DNA from: Candidatus Pedobacter colombiensis | GTDB taxonomy: Bacteria > Bacteroidota > Bacteroidia > Sphingobacteriales > Sphingobacteriaceae | Direction: 5' to 3' | Length of the DNA stretch: 64,000 nucleotides | NCBI GenBank assembly: GCA_029202485.1 | Contig: CP119313.1 | Location: 186,001-250,000, forward strand | Shown here: piece by piece, positions 17,496 to 25,591 of the stretch | Layout of the letters: each line of letters opens with the position of its first letter | Numbering within the stretch: position 1 is the first letter of the stretch | Translations under genes and position numbers: made by a program | Notes under the pieces: generated by a model | The model's input: only the letters and a program-made list of their open reading frames with translations | What the model was told of the DNA's origin: nothing | The model's database searches: none

Positions 17496-19876
17496 TTTAG
17501 TTTTTTTTCGTCCTCGAAATAACCTGAACCCTGATAGCCATTGTAATCAGCATAATATTGAAGCCTGCCCTGGCTGGTGTTGTGCTTATAATAACCCGAT
17601 TGCAGAATGTTCTCTTCAAAGGCATTCAGTACAATCGCCATATTGTTTAAATTGTATTCCTGTGCCAGGGCCTGTGGTATCATAGCCGAATTGTGTCTGG
17701 ATTTTCCATACCGGATCACAAAAAGGTTGATGTCGCTCCTGCATATCAGCGGAATGGAGTCAGATACCAAACCAACAGGTGCAGTATCAATCATGATAAC
17801 TTCATATCGTTTTTTAAGCTCAGCAAGCAAATCTGTAAGCCGTTCGTTGTGTAGTAATTCTGCCGGATTAGGCGGAATTGGTCCAGAGCTGATAAAATCA
17901 AGATTTTTATGGTCCGTATGCTGAATAATCTCATCAATCGTACTTTGGTTGACGAGGTAATTGCTGAGCCCTTTGTCATTAGTGCCGCCTATAGCCCGGT
18001 GTAATTTTGGACGTCGCAGATCGGCACCGATCAATATTACCTTTTTATCGATCAGGGCAAGTGTGCTGGAGAGGTTAAGGGCAACAAAGGACTTCCCTTC
18101 TCCGGCAACGTCCGAAGTAATACAGATCACTTTGCTCATCTTTTCCGAAGCCAAAAAATTAAGATTGGTACGTACCGATCGTACCGATTCGGCAAAAATA
18201 GACCTGGGCTTTGTTAAAGCCAGGATTTGTGAACTGTCTTCATCGATTGGGTCCGGAAATTTTCTGATCATACCTACAATAGGTATTGTAGTCATATTTT
18301 CAACAGATTCTTTATCATAGATAAATGGATTTAAGACTCTGACGAACACGATGATTCCCAATCCCATCAACAATCCAAGAATAATGGCGCTGCGGTAAAT
18401 CTTTGCCACATTAGGCGATATTGGAGTGTAGTTAACCTGTGCAGGTTCAATAATTGTTGCACCCGGAAGAATTGCAGACCTGTTGATTTGTGCTTCAAGC
18501 TTTTTCTCAGATAAAAAGGAATACACCTTTTCATTGATTTCGAAGTCGCGAAGTAAACTGATCATGTCTTTTTCGGCAGCGGGAAAAGCGGATACTTGCC
18601 GGTCAGCCTGTGATAGCTGCGTATTGATATAGGCTATATTCTTTTGAATTCGCTGGTTTGAGGCACTAATATTTTGTAATGCGGCATTTTTGACCTGAGT
18701 AATCTGACGGTTTACCTCTTCTACAGTCTCGGATGTGCTGTTGTATGTTTTTAGCAATATATTTTTATCATTAAGCAGATCATTCAGCTTACTGATCAAC
18801 ATCCCCAGCAGGGGATCTATATTGCCTTCCAGGTTGAAATTTAGACTTGCATGGTGCTTATCATCTGTGACTTGCTTTTTTAACTGATCAATGGCCATCA
18901 GTTGTATTTTTAATAGGGAACGTTGTGACTCCAGATCGCTCACTTTTGATAAGGCAATACCTGCGGATGAGTTGACGTTCATGATGCCCGAACGCTGTTT
19001 GTATTTTTCTAAAGAGCTTTCGGAGCTTTTTACCTTTGAAGAAAGGTATTCCTGCTGTTCGTTGATAAAGCGGATCATTTGGGTGGCTGACTGCGCTTTT
19101 TGATTCCGGTCATAACTCAGATAACCGGTCATGATGGCGTTCAATATATCTGCTGCAAAGCGAGGATTGGAGTCTGTTTGTTGCAAGTTGACGATATTGG
19201 AGTTCTTGGCGGCTTCACTCGTCCTTAAGCCCTCGTTGACTCTTTCCAGAAGAGTTTCTGGCGTGTTAAACCTAAACAAGTAAACAATATTGGGGGGTAT
19301 TAGCCCGGCGTATTTAATGGTAAATCCTACATGCCCAATGTTTAGCGGGGTATTGTAAGTGCAGGTCTTTTGCATCTCCTTACCGGAGGCATTCCAGCTA
19401 AGGCTGAATGTTTTTCGATCTATTGGTTTAAATGTAATGAGGCCCGGATAAAAATTCAGACTGTCAAACTTAGATATCATGATCTGAAGTGGCTTTTGTG
19501 GATACAAATCATAATTGCGCATCCGGCCCGAAATGTAAAAGCTAATGTTGTAGTCTAGTTGCTTAATGGCACTCAACAGTAAGTTTCTACTCTGTAATAT
19601 GAATTTTTCACTTTGTAAATTAGCGGGGCTCCGGCCCGAGCTGCTCATCGCATTGACAAGATCGGATAGTTCTGATTTTTTTTCCTCAAACTTTAGAATA
19701 CCTGATGTGGCATAAGTTTTTGGTGTATACCATAAATAAGCATAGGCAATTAATAGAGCTGTTAAAATTGATGCAACCAGTAAATACCAACGACTAAGTA
19801 ATATCCGGGCTATTTTTAAATAGTCAATTTCCCTGACGCTGCCTCTTTTTTGAACTTTTTCCATTTCCTGCATCAA
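17474..19876 (-). CDS. Wzc-like polysaccharide biosynthesis tyrosine autokinase with Wzz chain-length domain
   Basis: This 800-residue inner-membrane protein has a Wzz/GNVR periplasmic part between two membrane spans (about 30-52 and 490-512), with long coiled coils at about 255-480. A cytoplasmic BY-kinase follows: Walker A SDVAGEGKSFVALNL near residue 590, Walker A' ILIGADLRRPKLH, Walker B VIMIDTAPVG. The C-terminus is Tyr-rich (SGYYKHNTS, QYYADYNGYQ, GYFED), as expected for the autophosphorylation cluster. In Wza-Wzc systems it controls chain length and couples polymerisation to outer-membrane export. It overlaps the export lipoprotein gene by 4 bases (ATGA). The cognate phosphatase is probably the CpsB-like product at 21504-22229. 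Confidence 0.93.
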   Translation of the reverse strand: MMQEMEKVQKRGSVREIDYLKIARILLSRWYLLVASILTALLIAYAYLWYTPKTYATSGILKFEEKKSELSDLVNAMSSSGRSPANLQSEKFILQSRNLLLSAIKQLDYNISFYISGRMRNYDLYPQKPLQIMISKFDSLNFYPGLITFKPIDRKTFSLSWNASGKEMQKTCTYNTPLNIGHVGFTIKYAGLIPPNIVYLFRFNTPETLLERVNEGLRTSEAAKNSNIVNLQQTDSNPRFAADILNAIMTGYLSYDRNQKAQSATQMIRFINEQQEYLSSKVKSSESSLEKYKQRSGIMNVNSSAGIALSKVSDLESQRSLLKIQLMAIDQLKKQVTDDKHHASLNFNLEGNIDPLLGMLISKLNDLLNDKNILLKTYNSTSETVEEVNRQITQVKNAALQNISASNQRIQKNIAYINTQLSQADRQVSAFPAAEKDMISLLRDFEINEKVYSFLSEKKLEAQINRSAILPGATIIEPAQVNYTPISPNVAKIYRSAIILGLLMGLGIIVFVRVLNPFIYDKESVENMTTIPIVGMIRKFPDPIDEDSSQILALTKPRSIFAESVRSVRTNLNFLASEKMSKVICITSDVAGEGKSFVALNLSSTLALIDKKVILIGADLRRPKLHRAIGGTNDKGLSNYLVNQSTIDEIIQHTDHKNLDFISSGPIPPNPAELLHNERLTDLLAELKKRYEVIMIDTAPVGLVSDSIPLICRSDINLFVIRYGKSRHNSAMIPQALAQEYNLNNMAIVLNAFEENILQSGYYKHNTSQGRLQYYADYNGYQGSGYFEDEKKLKWWSIRR

Positions 19877-20646
19877 CGGGTAATTGTATAGATGAGCAAT
19901 GCTGTGTTTAATAAGGCAATAACCGGCTGTAAAATGGCTGACATGGTTTGTAATTTTTCAGATCGTATGGCCCGCTTATTTTGGGCCACATAAATGATGT
20001 CATTATTTTGCAACATAGTTCTGGAATCAGAAAGTGTGCGGAGGTCGGTAAGGTCGAGGTCTATTACTTGTTGGGTTTGCATCCCGCCCCGGATTATTTT
20101 TATATTTTTACTATTCGCTTTATCGGTAAGTCCCCCTGCCTCTCCAATAACTTCAACCAAAGAAGTATGGTCTTTTAAGAGGTTGTAGGTGCCCTGATTT
20201 TTGACTTCTCCTAGTAAAGTTACTTTTAAGTTAATAATTTTCAATTCAATGATTGGGTCTTTCAGTTCCCTCCGGTAAAGCATTTCTATCTGATTTGCTG
20301 CCCCCCTGCGGGTTAGTCCCCCAACCTTTACACGTCCCAGTATAGGTAGCCCAATCGTACTATCTTGTTCAACCCGGTAAGTTTGTCCAGTGTTGTTATT
20401 TGACCCCTCTTTTTCTTTTGTAATGGGTTCATTAACAATTAGGTTTCTGTTTTGTAAGTTTTTTATCTGTAGCAGATCCTCAGGTTTTATCAGATAATCC
20501 GGAGGATTGTAGCCGTTATTTTGGGTGGTATTAATAGCTGATTTATTTTCGAAAAGCGCCTGTTTTTGTCTGTTTGAGCAAGAAAAACTAGCAAATAGGA
20601 TGCTCATAACGATCAATAAATTGATGATTTTTTTGACAAAACCCAT
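19873..20646 (-). CDS. Wza-like polysaccharide export lipoprotein
   Basis: This 257-residue protein has a lipoprotein signal with lipobox SFSC (Cys23), a polysaccharide export domain (PPDYLIKPEDLLQIKN, then IGLPILGRVKVGGLTRRGAA) and an SLBB-like domain (KVTLLGEVKNQGTYNLLKDH, VIGEAGGLTDKANSKNIKII). A C-terminal hydrophobic helix (LQPVIALLNTALLIYTI) would be the outer-membrane span. It forms the outer-membrane exit channel for the glycan with the adjacent Wzc-like protein. It is the first gene of the minus-strand operon; the promoter should lie in the 96-base divergent gap upstream. Confidence 0.92.
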   Translation of the reverse strand: MGFVKKIINLLIVMSILFASFSCSNRQKQALFENKSAINTTQNNGYNPPDYLIKPEDLLQIKNLQNRNLIVNEPITKEKEGSNNNTGQTYRVEQDSTIGLPILGRVKVGGLTRRGAANQIEMLYRRELKDPIIELKIINLKVTLLGEVKNQGTYNLLKDHTSLVEVIGEAGGLTDKANSKNIKIIRGGMQTQQVIDLDLTDLRTLSDSRTMLQNNDIIYVAQNKRAIRSEKLQTMSAILQPVIALLNTALLIYTITR

Positions 20647-20689
20647 ATTAAAAACCTACCTTGATTCCCATAGCAATATGCCGAAGTGC

Positions 20690-20697
20690 CAAAAGTA
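20690..20697 (-). promoter_or_regulatory. Candidate -7 box for the polysaccharide operon
   Basis: The minus strand reads TACTTTTG, a full match to the Bacteroidota -7 consensus TAnnTTTG, 43 bases before the ATG of the export lipoprotein gene. No clear TTG (-33) is seen at the usual spacing, so the call is tentative. Confidence 0.45.
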
Positions 20698-20742
20698 CAT
20701 ATTAATTATAAAAAAATGTGATTAATTATTAAATTCGTTGCT

Positions 20743-21507
20743 ATGGTTAATGTAAAAGTTTCGTTAGTTACAATATCGTATAATTCGGTAAAAACAATAC
20801 AACAATGCATTGATTCTGTCGCAAGCCAAACCTATAAAAACGTTGAATACATCATTATTGACGGTAATTCTAGCGACGGCACCCGGGATGTTATCCTTAA
20901 AAATAAGGCGCATATTCACTATTTTAAATCAGAGGAAGATGATGGGATTTATGATGCCATGAATAAAGGAATTATACAAGCGACAGGAGATGTGGTAGGA
21001 CTGCTAAATGCAGATGACTATTTTGCTAACAATAATGTAGTAAGTGAAATAGCTGCGTCTTTTTCGCAAAATAATGCCGATCTTTTGTATGCCGATTTGG
21101 ATTATGTAAACCAAAACGGCAAGGTAATGCGCAGGTGGAGATCTGGCAATTATTTGCATCGTAAATTTAATTGGGGCTGGATGCCACCACATCCAACTTT
21201 TTACGCAAAAAGAGAAATGTTTGAGCATCTGGGTTTGTATAATTCCGGGTACGGTACTGCTGCTGATTATGAACTAATGCTCCGTTTTATGTACTTAAAT
21301 AAGGCTAAGGTTTTTTACTTAAATAAAGTAATAGTTAATATGACCATGGGGGGAGTAAGTAACCGGAATTTTATAAATCGAATTAAAGCCTGGAAATGTG
21401 ATTTTAGAGCAATGACCAATAATCATATAAATATGCCATTCCTAAGTCTTGTGTTAAAACCGTTAAGGAAGGTAGGGCAGTTTAACAGGTTAATGAGCAG
21501 ATCATGA
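20743..21507 (+). CDS. Family 2 glycosyltransferase (WcaE/WcaA-like)
   Basis: This 254-residue GT-A enzyme has VSLVTISYNSVKTIQQCI, IIDGNSSDGT (about 38-47), GIYDAMNKGI and the metal motif NADDYF (89-94). The pattern SEEDDGIYDAMNKG is characteristic of GT2 enzymes of colanic-acid type loci. It is divergent from the large operon, with 96 bases between the two starts, and its TGA overlaps the ATG of the phosphatase gene. It is the only glycosyltransferase of the region on this strand. Sugar specificity unknown. Confidence 0.9.
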   Translation: MVNVKVSLVTISYNSVKTIQQCIDSVASQTYKNVEYIIIDGNSSDGTRDVILKNKAHIHYFKSEEDDGIYDAMNKGIIQATGDVVGLLNADDYFANNNVVSEIAASFSQNNADLLYADLDYVNQNGKVMRRWRSGNYLHRKFNWGWMPPHPTFYAKREMFEHLGLYNSGYGTAADYELMLRFMYLNKAKVFYLNKVIVNMTMGGVSNRNFINRIKAWKCDFRAMTNNHINMPFLSLVLKPLRKVGQFNRLMSRS

Positions 21508-22229
21508 TTTCGTTTTTTAGTACAAAAAAAAATATAAGTGAAGTGGAGTGGCTAGGTGTTGATGTGCATAATCATTTATTGCCCGGTATTGATGATGGGG
21601 CTATAGATATTGTACAATCTATCAGTTTTATCAAAGCATTGAATGAGCTGGGCTTCCATAAATTTATATGCACACCACATATTTTTACAGAGTTGTATCC
21701 CAATACCACCGAAACCATTACACAGGCTTTAATGGATGTTAAAGCTGCTTTGGCTAAAACGGAATTAAATGTTGAAGTGAATGCCGCTGCAGAATATATG
21801 GTAGACGAAACATTTAAGTTAACTAAAAATTTATTGTGCTTACCCGGGCAGCATATCCTGATTGAAATGTCATACTTATCAGAAATGCCACAAATTGAAC
21901 AGGTTATTTTTGATCTTCAGCTGGCTGGGTTTAAAGTGATTCTTGCGCACCCCGAACGCTATTTTTTTTACCATAAAAAGCCAGAACGGTATGAAAGGTT
22001 AAAAGATATGGGTGTTTTATTTCAATTAAATTTATTGGCATTAAGCGGGTATTATGGGCCTGAGGTGAAATTGGCAGCAGGATATCTTTTAAAAAAACAT
22101 TACTACGATTTTGCAGGGACAGACTTGCATCATCAAAAGCATTTAAAAGCACTTCAGGATTTTATTTGCAGTGGAGGGTTATATAAAATGATAGGCCACT
22201 ATCCTTTCAAAAATAAAGCGCTTTTTTAA
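21504..22229 (+). CDS. CpsB/YwqE-type tyrosine-protein phosphatase (PHP family)
   Basis: This 241-residue protein has the PHP-fold metal-site motifs DVHNHLLPGIDDG (about 21-33), ICTPHI, ILAHPERY and GTDLHH. CpsB/YwqE enzymes remove phosphate from the tyrosine cluster of Wzc-type autokinases and so control polysaccharide length and export. It overlaps the upstream GT2 by 4 bases. With the autokinase on the opposite strand only 1.6 kb away, it very likely completes the phospho-cycle of this locus. Confidence 0.92.
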   Translation: MISFFSTKKNISEVEWLGVDVHNHLLPGIDDGAIDIVQSISFIKALNELGFHKFICTPHIFTELYPNTTETITQALMDVKAALAKTELNVEVNAAAEYMVDETFKLTKNLLCLPGQHILIEMSYLSEMPQIEQVIFDLQLAGFKVILAHPERYFFYHKKPERYERLKDMGVLFQLNLLALSGYYGPEVKLAAGYLLKKHYYDFAGTDLHHQKHLKALQDFICSGGLYKMIGHYPFKNKALF

Positions 22230-22281
22230 GGTCTGCTATATAATAAGGTAATATAAAAAATTTGGGATAGGCTTAGGCATG

Positions 22282-22306
22282 ACAGTACATGACAGAAGTG
22301 TACTGT
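22282..22306. promoter_or_regulatory. Operator-like inverted repeat upstream of the rhamnose operon
   Basis: A perfect inverted repeat ACAGTACA (22282-22289) and TGTACTGT (22299-22306) is separated by 9 bases and lies 42 bases before the rhaT start. Each arm contains a GTAC core, as in operators of GntR-hybrid sugar regulators such as B. subtilis AraR. The operon's own regulator is of that GntR/LacI-hybrid type. A weak -7-like TATTTTAG follows at 22315-22322, so binding here would overlap the promoter. Function is inferred. Confidence 0.5.
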
Positions 22307-22348
22307 GATTGCTCTATTTTAGGCGAACCAAATTTAAAAACCTAAAAC

Positions 22349-23428
22349 ATGCACATTCTTTTCGGAGTTATTTTTCATTTCATCGGGGGCTTTGCCTCCG
22401 GTAGTTTTTACATCCCTTTCAAAAAAGTAAAAAGCTGGTCCTGGGAAACTTATTGGATCATTGGTGGATTGTTTTCGTGGTTAATCGTTCCGCCATTGGC
22501 TGCCTGGTTAACTATTCCTGGCTTTATGGATATCATTACCCAGACGGATGGTAAAATTTTATTGCTGACTTATTTCTTTGGTTTGTTGTGGGGGATTGGT
22601 GGGTTAACCTATGGTTTGGGGGTACGCTATCTCGGTATATCGTTAGGTAGTACCATCATTCTGGGACTTTGCTCGGTATTCGGTGCTTTGATTCCTTCTC
22701 TTTATTATGATTTTAATCCAACCCCAGGTAAAGATAGTTTATCTGATATGGCTGGTAGTCATTGGGGACAAATGGTCTTGCTTGGATTGCTGGTTAGTGT
22801 AATCGGTATCATCGTATGCGGGTTAGCCGGTAACATGAAAGAGAAAGATCTTGTAGCTTCGGGAAAGGCAGATCCTTCTAATAAAGAATATAAGCTGGGA
22901 ATTGGACTCGTTGTATCTATTATATCAGGTATTTTAAGTGCCTGTTTTGCTTTTGGTATTGATGCCGGTAAAGACATGGCACATCATGCTAACGAAGCCT
23001 GGAAGGTTCTTAATCCTGAACAGGGAGAGTTTCTTTTTCAAAACAATGTAACCTATGTAGTTATTTTATGGGGGGGCTTAACTACCAATTTATTCTGGTG
23101 TATGCTGCTGAACTCCCGCAATAAAACTTTTGGTGATTATACAGATAAAAAAGCGCCTTTACTTAAAAATTATATCTTCTGTGCCCTTGCCGGTACCACC
23201 TGGTTTTTACAGTTCTTCTTTTACGGAATGGGCGAAAGTAAGCTGGGTAACGGAGCAAGTGGATGGATCTTACACATGGCCTGTATCATTCTGGTTGCTA
23301 ATGGATGGGGCCTGTTCTTTAAGGAATGGAGTGGTGTAAAAAAGAAAACTTTTGGAACCGTAATCAGCGGAATTGTAATCCTTATTCTATCCATACTCAT
23401 TGTGGGCTATGGAAATTCAATCAAATAA
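22349..23428 (+). CDS. rhaT: L-rhamnose/proton symporter
   Basis: This 359-residue membrane protein of the RhaT family has about ten predicted helices. The N-terminal GGFASGSFYIPFKKVKSW and WWIGG-like WIIGGLFSWLIVPPLAAW segments are characteristic, as are GVRYLGISLGSTIILGL and the C-terminal GWGLFFKEWSGVKKKT. It imports L-rhamnose with a proton. It is the first gene of the catabolic operon, with 30 bases to the next gene, and sits just behind the operator-like repeat. Confidence 0.95.
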   Translation: MHILFGVIFHFIGGFASGSFYIPFKKVKSWSWETYWIIGGLFSWLIVPPLAAWLTIPGFMDIITQTDGKILLLTYFFGLLWGIGGLTYGLGVRYLGISLGSTIILGLCSVFGALIPSLYYDFNPTPGKDSLSDMAGSHWGQMVLLGLLVSVIGIIVCGLAGNMKEKDLVASGKADPSNKEYKLGIGLVVSIISGILSACFAFGIDAGKDMAHHANEAWKVLNPEQGEFLFQNNVTYVVILWGGLTTNLFWCMLLNSRNKTFGDYTDKKAPLLKNYIFCALAGTTWFLQFFFYGMGESKLGNGASGWILHMACIILVANGWGLFFKEWSGVKKKTFGTVISGIVILILSILIVGYGNSIK

Positions 23429-23458
23429 AAAACAAAAACAATTAATTTAAATATTTTT

Positions 23459-25579
23459 ATGAGTACTCGAACAACCGATTTTAAACATGTAAGCTATTTG
23501 TGGGATGATGCAAAGGCTGCTGAAATGGCCGGTGATGAAGTTGCACTGTTAATCTACCGTTCAAATTTATTAGGTGCAGATTTGCGCTTAACCAACTATG
23601 GAGGTGGCAATACTTCATGTAAGGCTATTGCTAAAGATCCATTAACAGGGCAGGAAACAGAAATCATGTGGGTCAAGGGATCTGGTGGAGATTTGGGTAC
23701 TTTAAAAAGCAGTGGTCTTGCAGCTTTGTATGTAGACCGTCTGCGTGATCTTAAAAATATTTACAGAGGTTTGGCGCACGAAGATGAAATGGTTGAGCTT
23801 TTTAACCACTGCATCTACGACCTGAACTCTAAAGCGCCATCTATTGATACGCCTTTGCATGGCTTCCTGCCTTTTGCGCATATCGATCACTTGCATCCTG
23901 ATGCAGCAATTGCCTTAGCGGCAGCTAAAGATGGTGAGCGCATTACCAAAGAGCTGTTTAATGGAACAATTGGCTGGGTGCCATGGCAAAAGCCAGGCTT
24001 TGAGTTGGGCTTAATGCTGCGCAAATGTTTAGATGAAAATCCGGGCATCAGGGGGATCATGTTAGGTTCGCATGGATTATTTACCTGGGGTGATACAGCA
24101 TATGAAAGCTATATGAATACCCTTGAGGTAATTGAAAGGTGTGCTGAGTACCTGGAAGAAAATTATGGTAAAAAAGGTCCGGTATTTGGCGGACAGAAAA
24201 TAGGAAGTGCAGAAAAAGAGCAACGTACTAGACAGGCTGCAGCAATTGCTCCTGTATTGAGAGGCTTCTGTTCTAGCGAAAGACACATGGTAGGACATTT
24301 TACAGATGATGCAAGAGTTTTGGAGTTCATCAACTCGAATGATCTTGATCGCTTGGCACCATTGGGTACAAGCTGTCCTGACCACTTTTTACGCACCAAG
24401 ATCAGTCCGCTGGTACTGAAACTGGAGCCTACTGAAGATCTTAGTGATGTTAAATCGCTGAAAGAAAGATTAGCGCCTGAATTCGAAGCTTACAGAAAAA
24501 TGTATGCTGAATACTACAATTCATGCAAACACAGCAATAGCCCTGCAATACGTGATGCCAATCCGGTAATTATCCTTTATCCTGGTATCGGAATGTTCTC
24601 TTTCTCAAAAGATAAACAAACCGCAAGAGTAGCTGCCGAGTTTTACACCAATGCCATCAATGTGATGAAAGGCGCAGAAGCCATTTCTGAATACACTTCT
24701 TTACCGAGACAGGAAGCGTTTAACATTGAATACTGGTTGTTGGAAGAAGCAAAACTGCAAAGAATGCCTAAGCCTAAACCGCTTTCAGGAAGAATTGCCT
24801 TGATTACCGGTAGTGCTGGCGGTATTGGAAAGGCTATTGCTCGTAAGTTTGTTGAGGAAGGTGCTGTAGTAGTGCTAAATGATATGAATGCCGAGCGTTT
24901 GCAAGGTGCTGTCGATGAGTTTGAAAGTAAATTTGGTAAGGACAGCTATGCTACAGCAGTATTAAATGTAACCAATGCTGAAGAAATTGCTGGTGCATTT
25001 GACATTGCTGCACTTGCTTTTGGGGGAGTAGATATTGTGATCAACAATGCTGGTCTTTCCATCTCAAAAACGATAGCCGATCATACCGAAAAAGATTGGG
25101 ACCTGCTGTATGATGTATTGGTAAAAGGCCAGTTTTTTATTACCCAGGCTGCAGTGGTAACGATGCAGAAGCAAGAAATCGGGGGTGATATTTTGAATAT
25201 TGTGAGTAAAAATGCGCTGGTTAGTGGACCAAACAATGCAGGTTATGGTAGCGCTAAAGCTGCTCAGCTACATTTGAGCAGATTAAATGCTGCTGAACTG
25301 GGTGTTGATGGTATCCGTGTAAACGTAGTTAACCCGGATGCAGTAATCAGTGATAGCAATATCTGGGCTGGTGGATGGGCTGAAGGCCGTGCAAAAGCTT
25401 ATGGAATTACTGTTGCAGAGTTGCCTGCTTACTATGCAAAACGTACCTTGCTAAATGAAATAATTTTACCGGATGATATTGCCAATGCTTGTTTTGCTTT
25501 TGTGGGCGGATTGTTGAACAAATCAACCGGGAATGTATTAAATGTGGATGGCGGCGTAGCTAACGCCTTTGTCCGTTAA
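23459..25579 (+). CDS. rhaEW: Bifunctional rhamnulose-1-phosphate aldolase/short-chain dehydrogenase
   Basis: This 706-residue fusion has a class II aldolase domain (about 20-420) with NYGGGNTSCK, WVKGSGGDLG and GSHGLFTWG. It is followed by an SDR domain from about residue 443 with ITGSAGGIGKAIA (NAD-binding), NNAG and the catalytic YGSAK near 594. The first half splits L-rhamnulose-1-phosphate into dihydroxyacetone phosphate and L-lactaldehyde; the second half is thought to oxidise the lactaldehyde. Such fusions replace separate RhaD and lactaldehyde enzymes in many bacteria. It sits between rhaT and rhaI in the same operon. The dehydrogenase reaction is a family-based assignment. Confidence 0.93.
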   Translation: MSTRTTDFKHVSYLWDDAKAAEMAGDEVALLIYRSNLLGADLRLTNYGGGNTSCKAIAKDPLTGQETEIMWVKGSGGDLGTLKSSGLAALYVDRLRDLKNIYRGLAHEDEMVELFNHCIYDLNSKAPSIDTPLHGFLPFAHIDHLHPDAAIALAAAKDGERITKELFNGTIGWVPWQKPGFELGLMLRKCLDENPGIRGIMLGSHGLFTWGDTAYESYMNTLEVIERCAEYLEENYGKKGPVFGGQKIGSAEKEQRTRQAAAIAPVLRGFCSSERHMVGHFTDDARVLEFINSNDLDRLAPLGTSCPDHFLRTKISPLVLKLEPTEDLSDVKSLKERLAPEFEAYRKMYAEYYNSCKHSNSPAIRDANPVIILYPGIGMFSFSKDKQTARVAAEFYTNAINVMKGAEAISEYTSLPRQEAFNIEYWLLEEAKLQRMPKPKPLSGRIALITGSAGGIGKAIARKFVEEGAVVVLNDMNAERLQGAVDEFESKFGKDSYATAVLNVTNAEEIAGAFDIAALAFGGVDIVINNAGLSISKTIADHTEKDWDLLYDVLVKGQFFITQAAVVTMQKQEIGGDILNIVSKNALVSGPNNAGYGSAKAAQLHLSRLNAAELGVDGIRVNVVNPDAVISDSNIWAGGWAEGRAKAYGITVAELPAYYAKRTLLNEIILPDDIANACFAFVGGLLNKSTGNVLNVDGGVANAFVR

Positions 25580-25591
25580 AAAACTAAAACT

